In this document: positions 11,901 to 23,437 of the stretch, in pieces
Layout: each line of letters opens with the position of its first letter
Numbering within the stretch: the first letter of the stretch is position 1
Origin: Dictyophora rubrovolvata
Lineage: Eukaryota; Basidiomycota; Agaricomycetes; Phallales; Phallaceae
Direction: 5' to 3'
NCBI GenBank assembly: GCA_029959195.1
Contig: CP114117.1
Coordinates: forward strand, 2,666,001-2,730,000
Length of the DNA: 64,000 bases
The notes under the pieces: generated by a model
What the model was told of the DNA's origin: nothing
What the model saw: only the letters and a program-made list of their open reading frames with translations
Databases searched by the model: none
Made by a program: the position numbers and the translations under genes

Positions 11901-13317
11901 TGATATGAACGTTTATAAATCCCCGACACCTCAAACTACTATTGTCGAAAAACCTGCAATTGCTATGCCAATCGTTGTAGAAGCCTCTTCCCCATTCAAA
12001 GTCAAAGACTCTGAACTGGGATTTCTCAATGATGAAGAGCCAGCGCAGGACGTAGAGATGGATATATCTGAGAAGCTGAATGCATTCAATGACTCTGATC
12101 GTGATGATGATGATAAGAGTATTTTACCTCTACGAGCAAAACGTCATGTTCAGGACTCAGTGAACGTCGGTTTGACTTTGGGTCACGAGCTACCTCGGGC
12201 TCAAACAAAGGTTGCGTTTGAGCTTCTTTTCGCGTAAAAATTATTTATCATCAATAGATTTCTCACACGGAGACCAAAGTCATGCCACCATTAAAGTCTG
12301 CTTTGAAAAGTGTTTCGCGTTCGGAGTCCAGTGTCATCGATTTAACGCATCTCGCGGACTCTCCGAAAAAGAACGTCGGAAAGCTTCTTGAGTGCGTTCC
12401 AGAAGCACAAATTCAATTCAAATCCTATCCTGTCCACAACACCCTCGATAATAATGATTTTGATATGAGATTAACCGATACATCCAATACCTCAAGGATT
12501 ACCGCCCAACTGCCTACTGTAACTTTCAAAGAATACCCTGAAAAAATTAAAGATCGTTCTATCGATGTCTTTAGTGGGCATTTCGTCAGCGGACTTGAGG
12601 CAAATAAAGATCCTCATTCTACAAGACTGCCTCCAACTCCGCCTTTTGAAAACGCGTCCAGAAGAACTTGTAAAGAAACTCGTTGTGCCTCCCAAATAAT
12701 TGACAATTGTGCACCCCGTTCTAAAGGTTCGAAGTTTGTATCAGAGGACGTGGAGTCTAGTTCTTTGCAAGAGGGGATTCTGACCCCGGAGCAGAGATTA
12801 GTAAATGTGCGTATCGCTTTCTTAATGTCAAAGGCCTATTAATAGGGTGAATCAAATTACAGGTACTGAACAGGATACATGAGGTAGGTTAAATGACTGT
12901 CCATGATACAAAACTAAAGGTGAATTGTAGACCATTGTCGAAAATCTAGGCAAGAAGATCAAGGGAACAAGTACTACTGGAAATGCTATATCCAGAAAAT
13001 TTCGTCTGTATGCTGCTGAAGAGTTAGAAAAAATGCTTCAAGAGAGGTATGTTCTTCCACTTAAGTAGCTTCTTTAGACCTGACTGACTATTTGCCTTCT
13101 AATACGCAAATCAAGTATAAAACATCGTCAAAACATGGTAGTTCTTGAACATAAATACGGTACCTACCACAAAAATCTGAAGGTAGGGTTGGAAGAGATT
13201 AGAAAATCGAATCAAGAAATCAAGAAAACGCTTGAACAGGTGGTCCAGGATCATGATACTTTGAGTCTTGTGAGGAAGATGCCGGCTAGACTTGCTCCCC
13301 GTCCGAAGTTTCTGTGA
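8979..13317 (+). CDS. Large multi-exon protein, candidate meiotic chromosome-axis (SYCP2/Red1-like) protein
   Basis: A chain of plus-strand exons from ATG 8979 (MIKSFQTFRNACDTSTETF) to TGA 13317. The N-terminal part is helical and repeat-like (SQLNDFEIIFSQKIIAFYET, then PDVALTFVASFITELF). Next comes a beta-rich segment (FSHPEMLRHIYMDNGAFIVN, MSFREIPVSSKAEISL) ending in a helix (IFDINLADLEKFKDALKIRG), like a PH-type fold. A long disordered Lys/Ser/Pro-rich linker (about 11200-12800) contains basic runs (KYKARRRVLSS) and acidic SDSDEFEEP. The C-terminus is a coiled coil (LNRIHETIVENLGKKIKG, then EIRKSNQEIKKTLEQVVQDH). Armadillo-like region, PH-like domain, disordered linker and terminal coiled coil is the known layout of axis-core proteins (SYCP2, Red1). 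That match is by architecture only. One or two internal exon borders are unclear, and it could be two adjacent genes. An alternative is an unrelated nuclear scaffold protein. Confidence 0.5.
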
Positions 13318-13558
13318 ACATTAATATGTTGTAAATCGTGTTTCTCAGTCAAAATAATTAGATTTCATCTCTTGAAATGTGTCTCAAGAAAATTCTCATC
13401 AAGCCATAGTATCTCAGGGCCCCTCCCACTTGTGATCCCAACTGCCACTATAAAACTTTATCATCGTATAGCAGAACATGTTCGAAGATCGATTTTTATC
13501 ATGAAACACCTAAGGACAGCTCGAAAATTTTATCTGTAGAGTTTTCAAAGTATATTCT

Positions 13559-13784
13559 TTATTCGATTTTTGAAAGGTCGCGCGTGAGGTTATAACTTCC
13601 AGATATAGGATCCCTTTCGAATGTCCAATCGGAAACGTCTCGTAATGGCCTTAAATCCTGGGTCCAGAATGGACTGGCATTCGTCTCCTCAATCGCGCCT
13701 CTCAGAACGTCACCTTCAGCATACCCTGAGGTTATGAATGCCTGTAGAATAGGAAAAAACTGCGTGCTAATGCTGGATTTGTCC
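13559..13784 (-). pseudogene. Isolated 3'-terminal exon of an unidentified gene
   Basis: After the acceptor TTTTTTGTAG at 13785, one frame stays open for 74 codons to TAA at 13559 and reads like real protein: FFPILQAFITSGYAEGDVLR, then PFWTQDLRPLRDVSDWTFER and SYNLTRDLSKIE. The composition is unlike chance ORFs and the acceptor is good. No convincing coding exon was found upstream on the minus strand, so this is either a relict or the last exon of a gene whose other exons are very short. I do not recognise the family. Confidence 0.35.
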
Positions 13785-15141
13785 CTACAAAAAAGGCATG
13801 AGATAGCTCAACAGCTGGGTTCAGAAGGAACTTTTGATGTACCCGATATCGGGAAACATGACAAGAGGTGTCGGTCTCCGTTTTTCATCAACATAACCTA
13901 ATCGATGTCAATGAAACTTGTTGTTCGAAAGCTACTAGTAGTACTAGGGAACCCACCAATTGCGAAATCTACTATTATTCCCGTTTTGTTCTCAGCAGTG
14001 ATGAGCTGTACGCTTTGCGTTTCCGGGGGCTACACACGCGATGTTGGGTATACGAGTGATACAAATACTGGAAATCACGGCGAAAATGCCTTACGGTGAA
14101 CGTGAACCCTGATCCTTGCTGCACGAGGGCTGTTCGTTCACCAGGCTATCATTGTTTGTCGACGACGTTAGTGTAATTAATAACTCTCGTCTAAGCTGAA
14201 AACGCACAGTGATCTCTACCCATATAGTCGGCCTAATGTTGGTTCCGTTGTCGACCTGAGGGTTTGCGACCAAGAGCCTGTTTCTTTCCAGTTAGAGCTC
14301 GCTGAAGATAATGAAATGTGCACACTGGTTTATATAAGTGACTTCGAGGAACTCGTTACCTGTGGCGCAATGCGCGCACAGCTCAAGGTTATTATATACC
14401 ATATTATCATCAAAACATCACAATCGGCTTTTGCAACGAACCTTCACCGGTGAACAGGGCCGTTCTAACAACAATTTGGGGGTGGTAAGTAACGAGTAGG
14501 AAAACATCGGGGAAATCGTGAGCATTACTTCCAATTGATCGAGAATTGGGTCTTAAACAGCTGCTTAGGATCGGGAACTTGAAATGACAACACAAGGTTG
14601 ACGGGTTTTTTCCCAATGTCACCACTGGTATAGCACATACGGGTGACTGAAATCAGAATATGGACTAAGGACCTCAAGACGAGGGTTGGACGGTTGGACC
14701 TACCGTCGGATATTTAGTTGTCTTCTGTAAGCCGTCATTGTGGTTTAGTGCAACCTGTATAGCATGAAAGTGATAGCTAACAAAGCTGTTTTTAAACATA
14801 CGTGGAATTGGAATGGAGCAATTACCGGCCCGACCTTGTAATAGAGCGCTAACCTCTGCCGTCGGTACATGTCAGTATATTACACGTGCGAGGCACTAAC
14901 AACGTATCAATACATATTCAATATATTGCCTGACGTGTGGCATTGCAATTGCATATATTCATGTGTACAGATGTGTCAGTTTCCGGTAAAAGCAACGTAC
15001 ATATTCGTCAGGGTTACTACTCTCTATTTGAGTGAGGCATAATCGTGGAAAAAAATTCTTGATTGTTCCTCGCCATAATGGGTCTCATATTCTCAAAGTG
15101 AAAGTTAAGGTACAAGCATAGGTTTATGAAAGACATTCATA
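13785..15141. other. Intergenic; no gene recognised
   Basis: Short frames on both strands without family motifs or consistent splice joins. The 3' end of OTU1 is at the right border. Confidence 0.45.
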
Positions 15142-16447
15142 TCATGAATATTCTCCAAATTGAACATGACCCGTTGCACTCGCGTGTTCCCGCGCTTCTT
15201 TTTCACCTTTTAAACCTTTACCGCAGATCTGTATACGCGAGTTAATGCTATTTACCATACAAAGTAGTTAGGACCCATACCTCGCACTTCAACAAAAAGG
15301 TCGTAGTGTTGGTATACTTCTTTTGCTTACGTAAATTCCAAGCCAGCTCTTTAGCGGCTTCAAGAACAATTTGGTTATAGACCGGGAATACAGTCTCATG
15401 AAAATCAGAGGGTGCTCCTGGAGTCGGTGCAAAAGATGTTGCATCGTAGTGTATGCCGGAATATAACAGGATTGCCCGATTGGGATAATTTGAGCCTTCC
15501 CCGAAACGGTCAACTCGGCCAGTCTCAACGTCAACGGAAGCAATTTCAGTGCGATAATGGTCGGCGAAGATAGCAAGCTCTAAGAATAATTGGGGGCTTA
15601 GCTTGAGATGGCTACACATTGACTTTACCTATGGCTCCGCCCCATGAGTTAGGCCGTAGTATCGTTTGAATATATTCTTCGCGGGGTCGTCTAGATGAGG
15701 TTACCATAAAATAGAAAAGAGATGAACCGCTAATCACCCAAGAAGCACGTCAGAATACACATCTGGATTGTCACGTATACACTGAGCAGCGACTGCGAAG
15801 AAAGGACCGTTGAACTGAGAACTTCTCTTTTTGAGGTAAACACGTACGTTGTCGTAAGCGAGGAGCGACACTCATATCTTGCTCAAAGACCACGCCCACA
15901 GAGGAAAATAGGCATGAATTGTCATCTGGAACGACCTGGAGAGAGTTTAGATCTCGATACAGCAAATAATTGGAATGTGGACATACGCGATGAACAAGCA
16001 CACCACCTTCCATATGGACATAGTCATCCCCTAAGGCCTGTCGTCCCATGAGGGGGTCTTCGTTCTGTGCTTTGGGAGGATTGACACCACTAGCAGAGGC
16101 AGGTCCTCCAATGGGACGCGGGGGACTCTGCGTTATTTCTCTATTGGTACTTTCCCTTACAATGAGCTGATCGCCTTTCTTGATACCAAGTGAACTAACA
16201 GGTAGTCCGGGTATTAAAGTCAGGGAGTTTGGGGGATATCCGGCTCTTACTATTTTAATAACAAAGCACCATCAGCGAAAATGTAGCAGAGACATCAAAC
16301 AGAGTACGTACGATCTTGCAGAGATGGTGGTATGCCAGTTGTAGCAAGTATGACTTGCTGTAGATCGGATATTTTCACACTATCGCTATCTAAATCAATT
16401 TGGATTGTCGATACGCCTTTCGGATGCCTCAACCGTACGGAGTTCAT
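15142..16447 (-). CDS. OTU1: Ubiquitin thioesterase OTU1 (YOD1 family)
   Basis: Deubiquitinase of the OTU family that works with the Cdc48/p97 ATPase in ER-associated degradation. Exon 1 (16312-16447, ATG 16447) encodes the UBX-like domain that binds Cdc48: VRLRHPKGVSTIQIDLDSDS, continued by LRAGYPPNSLTLIPGLPVSS. The OTU domain carries VPDDNSCLFSSVG with the catalytic Asp and Cys, REEYIQTILRPNSWGGAI, IASVDVETGRVDRFGEG and YSGIHYDA with the catalytic His. The last exon, after an intron with donor GTATGG and acceptor at about 15191, completes a C2H2 zinc finger: LKCEICGKGLKGEKEAREHA then TGHVQFGEYS and TGA at 15142. All family parts are present and in frame. The start lies 166 bases from the divergent GAA1 start. 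Confidence 0.93.
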
Positions 16448-16613
16448 GTCGATGTGGTTGAATCTCAGGAAATGTCTCCAGCTTGAAATCCCATCGCGTC
16501 ATCATGTGGGGACGTCTGCCAGCGCTTAGGCGGAGCCTGAACACTCAATTTGTAAGCTTGGTCACTTCATTCCTTTCGGGCTTTTCCGAGTCGTTTTAGC
16601 GCTAAACAGACTG
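16448..16613. promoter_or_regulatory. Shared promoter between OTU1 (-) and GAA1 (+)
   Basis: The two start codons face away from each other with only 166 bases between, so this stretch must hold the core promoters of both genes. No TATA box is evident on either strand, consistent with housekeeping expression. Confidence 0.6.
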
Positions 16614-19008
16614 ATGTTGGCCCGACTGCGTGCTCGATTCAGTGGCTCCAAAGAAGAGGCTTTAGCCAAACGATTTCAAAGGAGACAAAAAGTATTCGAC
16701 AAGATTTATGAAGCTGTATCATATCTTAGGTAATCGGTAGTTTCATACACTGGCCTCATCCTCATTTGACAGCCCCCTAGGATCGTACTATACGTGACTG
16801 GTTTTACATGGATGCTCCTCTTACCCTCCTCCTTTCTCGGAAGGAATATTTACATTGATGAAAATGCGTTACAGCCTGCACAAGTGTGTTTGCTCCGTTT
16901 TGTCTTTGTCCGTGGTTGATTTTTTTGTTAGGTCAACACGTATTGGTCCTGGGACGAGGTTCATATTGCAGATAGGTATCTGGATCAGCTAGAAGATTTA
17001 TATCAGCGGAATGTATCCTATACCGAGTATATCTACTAATTTCTTACAAATACTCTTAATATTCTTATACGTCCTTAAAGGAGGGCCGAGTTCTTACGAC
17101 GCGAATTCCTCGCTGAAGGGTTACCGTCCGAAACGCAATCATACACGTTTGAGTCACCACTTGGGGTAAGTCCATTGGCTTATACTTTTAAACTTGCCAT
17201 TCATAAATATAGTCTTCTACGGGCACGAACACACATGCAGTTTACTCCGCTCCCCGTACTGCAGGTACAGAAGCTATGGTGATAGCCGCATCTTGGACAA
17301 GTATCAATGGTGATCCTAATTTACGTGGTATCGCCACGGTACTTGCTTTAGCTCGATATTTGAAGCGTGAATTATTTGACATGATTTTCGGTTACACGTC
17401 TAAACCATTCCTTAGGGTACTCTTTATGGGCTAAGGACCTCATCTTCGTCATTAGCGATGGCTATCTGGAAGGCATGCAAGCGTGGTTATCAGCTTATCA
17501 TGGAATTCATCAAAATAGTGGGAACATTCGGGTCAATTGTACTGAATATAACCTTGACCTATATTAGATCTTCGCGTCGAACCATTGAAGCTTAGCTCTG
17601 GAGTCATTTGGACCGCTCTAGCGATCGATTATCCAGGACACTCGTTCTCTCACTTGGGTATTTTTTATGGTAAGCGGTTTTGGCCCTGAAATGCTGGCCT
17701 GATCAATTGCTGTCTAGAGGGGTTAAATGGACGACTTCCAAATCAAGACCTCATGAATAGCGTGAGCGTGATTTCTTCACATACCGGACGCGTACCCTTA
17801 ATCTTGTACGATAAACCGGACGAAGTGTTAAGGGACTTCTCAGAGGGGACTTTTTCGTTTTTTACACCTTCATGGGATATTTTGAATTATTTCATTCGCG
17901 CGCACCGTATGCTTCGACATTTCAATTATCAGTATGTTGGAAGACCGAGTGGAATTCATGGTCTCTTTCATCCGTAATTTTTTTTACATGGTTTCCATTT
18001 ACCGTCGTATGCCTAAGGTCATAACCAGATATCGAATTGATGCTATCACACTATTTGCTGTTCCTGCGACGGGTCCTCACGGTTTTCATACTTTGGGACG
18101 GTCAGTTCGTTCACAAACACCGAATCTATCCTGATCTTTAAATCTTCATAGCATCGTAGAATCAAGTTTAAGGACGATGAACAATTTATTAGAACGACTG
18201 CATGCTTCATTCTTCTTTTATTTTCTATCAGGCCCAAACTCATTTCTGAAAATCGGTGAATACTTGCCCAGCGTTATCATTATTAGCACAGCAATTATGT
18301 TTGGGGGTTTGAAGCTTTGGGTAGATGCAGGATGGGTAGTTAATGTGCCATCTATGTCGTCGGAGAAAGAACCTCAGGTAAATCCCAAAAAAATGAGGAC
18401 ACGCCGAAGAAACGTGTTTCTGCCTCTTGGAATTGTAATCTCCACACATATAATCGGAGGATTTATTTTCCTCATAGTAACAAGCTCGTGGTTCTCCCAA
18501 TTCCAATTCGTTCGTCCATTTTGTTTCCTTTGACGTCTTATGAACCTGACAATATCTCTAGACTGGAACTTCATACTTGCCCATAATCCCCGCTTCTTTG
18601 ATCATTCTGAGCTGTTTATCCGGGCTATTGACGAATGAAGACTTCACAAACCAACATCTCAAAGCAGCTCCTCTCCATCTTCTTCTCAAATCGTTCAATC
18701 TCTGTCTGTCATCAACAGTTATATCCGTCACGTCCGTCCTCAACTTCTCCCTAGCCGCATACCTTGCAATTCTTCTCGGAATCCCCTTATCCCTCTCTTC
18801 TCCTACAAGATCATTACCAATGAAGGTAATAAAAGCTTTTGCTTATTATACTCTGTTGTTTCCTGTCTGGCAAATTTTATCTGAGAAGCCGCTTTCGCCT
18901 GTACTTCTCGAGTGGCAGTTATTAGGCGTTTGGTTTGCTCCATTCATGTGTATTGTATACCTTCCCTTAGTTTTTCAGGCGATGTTGGTTTGCATGTTAG
19001 ACAATTAA
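16614..19008 (+). CDS. GAA1: GPI transamidase subunit GAA1
   Basis: Subunit of the ER GPI-transamidase, which attaches GPI anchors to proteins; GAA1 has an M28-peptidase-like lumenal domain thought to handle the GPI lipid. ATG 16614 begins MLARLRARFSGSKEEALAKR; a first membrane segment follows (IVLYVTGFTWMLLLPSSFLG), then NIYIDENALQPAQVNTYWSW typical of GAA1. Lumenal blocks: RREFLAEGLPSETQSYTF, APRTAGTEAMVIAASWTSIN, YSLWAKDLIFVISDGYLEGM (M28-like core), ALAIDYPGHSFSHLGI and RIDAITLFAVPATGPHGFHT. The C-terminal half has several membrane spans, including FLPLGIVISTHIIGGFIFLI and, in the last exon, LNFSLAAYLAILLGIPLSLS. About ten exons; TAA at 19006-19008. Joins checked at the M28 core and the last intron keep frame. 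Confidence 0.92.
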
Positions 19009-20779
19009 ATGTATATACGTTAATTGATTAAAAAAACACCTGTGCTATACGCCTCTCGTAATCAAAGTAATATATACATATTTGAGCATACTTATATGCT
19101 GCAAAACTGAGCAGATTTTTGGACTTACTGAACCAGCATTACGCAACCTTGAACACCGGTATCTTGTGACGTTGTCGAAGATGGAGAAGGAGTCTACAAA
19201 CCTCCATGTATGATTGACAGGCACCCAAAAACTCGCGAGATGACGCCTGACAATGCCGAACTGCGTGCTCGGAGGTATAAGACCCTGGGGTGCCAGGTTC
19301 GTCCCATTAAAAAAAAAGACTTTTGCTACAGTGACACGACCTTCATGTAATGTTAAAATACACAAGTTTCTAATATTTCATACTGAACTGCTTAAATGCA
19401 CGTACATAAATATATGTACGAAGAGCCTGCTATCGTTATAAAACCACCCTTGGCAGATAAACGACAATGAGCTTTCCGACCGAAAGATATATCGAGCCGT
19501 TTTCTTTGTTCATCGGATAGGATTAATCACACCTTAGGCCTTAACCATGAGGCATTGACAAATATATGCCGGCCCGGGACTCGTAATATTACGCACACGC
19601 ATGTATTTCCTGCTCGGAAGTCAGATCCGGTATTTTTCTTTGTTTTCGAACTTATAAATTGTTTGCTTGTGAGTCGTTAGAAAAAGAGGTAAAGAGAAGC
19701 TTGAGTTCTTGCACCCCCGTCTAACTCTCTCACCTCTCTGTCGTACGACTTGTTTCTTCATCGATGTCTCGCAAACGGTTGCCCGAACATACTCAAGCTA
19801 GGGATGGTACCCCTGAGGGGGGCAGTTGACCAGGCCAGAACTACGAGTCGTCAATGCATAGTTCAACGTATGATGAAATATCTTTTAGCCAGTCGTGACG
19901 GACCAAGAAAGAGTCGACCAATAGTCATCTGATGGACAGCGTCGGTAACAGTACTTCGCATTGAATACATCCAAACCGAATGGAAGGATCCACTTCCAGG
20001 GGGAAACTTATTGGGAGTCCACAAGCGACATAGACATGGGATTGTGCCGTTTGAAAAGTGCTTGTCCTAGGACCGACACACCTCCCCGAAATGAATCGTA
20101 CGTAAACGGTACAAGGCAAGACTTCTCCAGCCCACATTCTCGACACCAATGCTTGGCTCAGTTACTCACTAGTACGCACTGCTGTCCACTGCGATGCACC
20201 CGCTTGCCTCGCACCACATGTTATTGAATGAGGAGTCAGGACGGCCCCTTCAAAAAAATGAAACTAAGCACTCCTTCCTCCCTATAAGTACACCCAAAAT
20301 CGTCTCTTTTACCTACCGATACCCACTGATCTCCTCCATCCGCGTCAGACCACCCCCAGACGGCAGATATACTTCACTCCATCTATATCACAAAAAAATA
20401 ATCGCAACGCTCTGCTTTTATTTGAGGAAATGACGACCAGATGTACTTAGAACGTGAAGAATTCCTTACCGCAAGGAGCATGAAGAAAATCTGAAAAAAG
20501 GGGCGAGGCGGCTTTGTCGGACTTCAAATACGGCCAACCGGCTCGGTATGTATCTAAAGCAGAGATAAACCGGAATTCGTTTTTAGAGTCTAAGCGCGAT
20601 CGTAGATAATTCAAGAGACACGCTCGTTGATCTTGTCTATAAGTGACGTAAGTGTTGTTTTCCTCCTTGAGTTTTATCGTGCTTTCATGGCAATATTTTA
20701 TTTTATTTTATTACACGTGTCTTATCATATTAAAATCCAGGGAAATCGGTATAAATATATATCGTACTACTAACTAGTA
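19009..20779. other. Intergenic; no gene recognised
   Basis: About 1.8 kb with frames no longer than about 105 codons, none with family motifs. It separates the 3' ends of GAA1 (+) and the membrane protein gene (-), so parts are their 3' UTRs. The right end has small direct repeats of actagt. Confidence 0.5.
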
Positions 20780-22384
20780 CTAGTACGTTCGTTCGCCCTC
20801 TTCCACGATACCTGGGAACCCCAACGAATACTTAAACCGATAAAAAGGCATCCTCCGAAATCCAACAACAAACCAATTATGTAGGGCGCAGACCGGCCAA
20901 GCAAGAATACAGAAAAAAACAAACACCGGAAGCGCAGCACCGGCAAACGCCACATGAGACATCAAAAAAAGAAAGGTCCCTCCTCCATTACCCATAATAT
21001 AATTCACCAACACCTCAAAAAACGGGACCCAGCAGAAGATGAGTGTGAGGAGTTCGACGAGTGCCCATGGTGCGGCGAAAGGGATGTAGAAATAGAGGAT
21101 TACGAAAGGGTTTTCGTCCCAGTTTGGGTTTCCTTGGTAGTTGAAAATCGGGCACAAGATGTACTCTGGTGGAGGTGTTTTGGCTTTTTGTTTTTGGAGT
21201 TGATGGAAGGTGATTGCTATTTCGTAAAGGTATGGATCTGAGGGAGGTGGTGCCTTGGGGGGGAGGGATCGGAACGGTCGTGGCTCGGTTGGTTCGGTGC
21301 TCTCCTTGATCGGGGGAAGTGTTGAAATTGAGGAACGGGTCCTCGAACGACAGGGCTTTGACGATCTAGGAGAATAAGGCGAAAACGGAAACAAAGAAAA
21401 TGCCGTGCTTTTACACGATGAGGGGGTTAAGCTGTTTGACTGATTTCCAGTCGAATTGTCTTGATCAACATCAGTCCAAAAAAAATCGCCGGCTTTATTT
21501 TCCGAATCAATCAACGATTCAGAGCTCGAATACATCGAAAACGGTTTGTCGGAAAACCGACTTAAAGTTGAACGTCTCGCACGTTCAATCTTCCACATCC
21601 GTCGTTCAAACTCTACCCCCGGTGGGCCTCTGGCTTTTTCACTTTCAAACAACTCCGACGTCCACATTTCACCGGGTCGAGGAATTCGTTCCTCCCCAAC
21701 AGTTTTTCGTTTCCAGAACTCTACACGGAGTAAGAAAGGGGAAGAAGGTGAGCGTAAAGGTGGGTAGCAGTACGATTTGCATGGGGATATGGGAGGTGGC
21801 GTCGGAACAGCCTTTGAACGGCTTTTAATATGACTCTTGAATAGTTTGATAGTAAGGACGTGAGGGAGAAAGCGAGTGAGAGCCTGTTGCATCATTGTCA
21901 TTTTCTCTTTTCTAGATTTACGCTTACGCGCAGCTTTGACTTTGGCTTGGGTTTCAATCCAGGTTTTAAATGTTGAAGGTGGTTTTTTCTGGGATTTTGA
22001 TTTTCGACGCCATCGCGTTTTCCATTTCCATTTCTGTTTCTGTTTCTGGGGGGTCGGTGTTGGTGTTGGTGTTGGTGTTGGAAGCAGTCGCGTTTGCCGC
22101 TGCCGCTGTCGATTCTGATTGAGCAGGGGCGAGGGAGGGGGTCGTTCGCGCTCACGTAGTGGCGTTCGTGGAGGTGGTGTGCTTGGCGGTCTGGAAATGC
22201 GTAGGGTTTTTCCAGACTCGAGCAGCCAGTATTCGTGTGATCCTTCAGGATTTTGGTCGATTAGATTGACTAAAAGTCTGGTTGGATAGGTCGTGGTGGT
22301 GGGAAGACGGGGTATAATGTCTTCTGTAGCAATGAAAGTGAGTTCATCAAAGTTTCGAAACACGACGTCGGTTGGGCGGGGCAT
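20780..22384 (-). CDS. Orphan basic, proline-rich protein with C-terminal membrane segments
   Basis: A single uninterrupted frame of about 534 codons from ATG 22384 (MPRPTDVVFRNFDELTFIAT) to TAG at 20780. The frame is open further upstream but has no ATG there. Residues 1-60 look folded. Then comes a Pro/Arg/Lys-rich disordered stretch with a TPTPTPTP repeat and basic clusters (KWKWKTRWRRKSKSQKKP). The C-terminal 120 residues carry two or three hydrophobic spans (VILYFYIPFAAPWALVELLT, TFLFLMSHVAFAGAALPVFV, FCILAWPVCALHNWFVVGF). It is probably an integral membrane protein with a long cytosolic tail. I know no family. The lack of introns is unusual here. A TATATAAA at 22521-22528 supports the chosen start. 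Confidence 0.6.
   Translation of the reverse strand: MPRPTDVVFRNFDELTFIATEDIIPRLPTTTTYPTRLLVNLIDQNPEGSHEYWLLESGKTLRISRPPSTPPPRTPLRERERPPPSPLLNQNRQRQRQTRLLPTPTPTPTPTPQKQKQKWKWKTRWRRKSKSQKKPPSTFKTWIETQAKVKAARKRKSRKEKMTMMQQALTRFLPHVLTIKLFKSHIKSRSKAVPTPPPISPCKSYCYPPLRSPSSPFLLRVEFWKRKTVGEERIPRPGEMWTSELFESEKARGPPGVEFERRMWKIERARRSTLSRFSDKPFSMYSSSESLIDSENKAGDFFWTDVDQDNSTGNQSNSLTPSSCKSTAFSLFPFSPYSPRSSKPCRSRTRSSISTLPPIKESTEPTEPRPFRSLPPKAPPPSDPYLYEIAITFHQLQKQKAKTPPPEYILCPIFNYQGNPNWDENPFVILYFYIPFAAPWALVELLTLIFCWVPFFEVLVNYIMGNGGGTFLFLMSHVAFAGAALPVFVFFCILAWPVCALHNWFVVGFRRMPFYRFKYSLGFPGIVEEGERTY
22056..22081 (+). repeat. GTTGGT microsatellite encoding a Thr-Pro repeat
   Basis: Tandem ggtgtt units within the minus-strand membrane protein gene; translated on the minus strand they give TPTPTPTP. 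Such units often vary in copy number between strains. Confidence 0.8.
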
Positions 22385-23437
22385 GACTAGTATGTTAAAT
22401 CTATTCACGTTCGTGTCAATACAATCCTCCAAAAGTATAAAGCGAATTTGATTTACTTTAAGGAATGAATTTGGAGCGAAAGTTCTCAAGGACACCCTGC
22501 CGGAAAGCTAGCCAAAGCATTTTATATATGGAAGGAGGAATAACGTCCGAGTTCATGCATCCGTGCAATTGTCCACTTTGGGATACTTTATTTTTAAGAT
22601 CATGTCCAAACTTGACAAAGGAACGTATGCTGGTCTTTCTTTATTATCGCCCCTTGGCATCAGGGTCCAGAGTGGACTGTTGGATAGGACACGAATGACT
22701 CGGAAGAGCAAGCCTATGACATGAGTCCATATGACTTCTCGTCACTCTGAAAGTCCAGTGTAGAACATAACTATAACTCGAATTTGACGATATACTCATT
22801 TTCTTTGCCCATATATCCATGTTCAAACGTTTCCCGAGTTCAGACGATGGATGTCAACAAACGAAGGTTAGCGATTACAAATTTGATTTACATAACGATG
22901 GCCGTCATGACCGTGAATGAACAAAGGAGTCGGAGAACGCCCAGAGCCTGGAGCAATGCCAGAGAAAGGAAACCGACGAGATAAGTGATCGATGTAAATA
23001 CGAACATTAGGTTTATTTTTATATCACTTGAAACCTTTTATTTTGAGTTTGCTGGATAATATCATCTCATTAAATAATAGAGTCTCTGTGGTAGCCGTTG
23101 TTGAATCGTAGGCCCTCCAGGCTCCTGCAATCATTGTGAAACCGTATATCGTTGGATTATGCTGGTAGCAACTTGAAGTATAGTATGGTCATATATCTTC
23201 GTTGGATAAGATTCTCATACTTGAATTGTTACACAACTTTTTCGACTTCTAAGGTCCCCTTCAATACATGCAACCAGTGTTTGCGTAAGATCTTTTGCTA
23301 AGCAGGAGCTGATCGGACTGCTCCAGAGCGCCAGGAGCTATTTTCCGTTTTACTGATGGCAAAGTTCACGGGGAAGAAATGTTAAACACGGTATTTATAT
23401 GGCCATGGTATGAACACATTAAACTAGCGATGTGAAG
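22385..23437. other. Intergenic; promoter on the left, no gene recognised
   Basis: The left part is the promoter of the orphan membrane protein gene. The rest has frames of up to about 77 codons without recognisable motifs. It ends at the target duplication of the solo LTR. Confidence 0.45.
22521..22528 (-). promoter_or_regulatory. TATA box of the orphan membrane protein gene
   Basis: TATATAAA on the minus strand, 137 bases upstream of ATG 22384. It argues against any start above about 22495. Confidence 0.4.

Noticed and set aside
19045-20433. Several frames of 60-106 codons on both strands
   Set aside because: Mutually overlapping, no family motifs; treated as chance in intergenic DNA.
21400-22155. 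Frames inside the 20780-22384 gene on other strands and frames
   Set aside because: Shadows of a long open frame; composition mirrors its Pro/Arg-rich codons.
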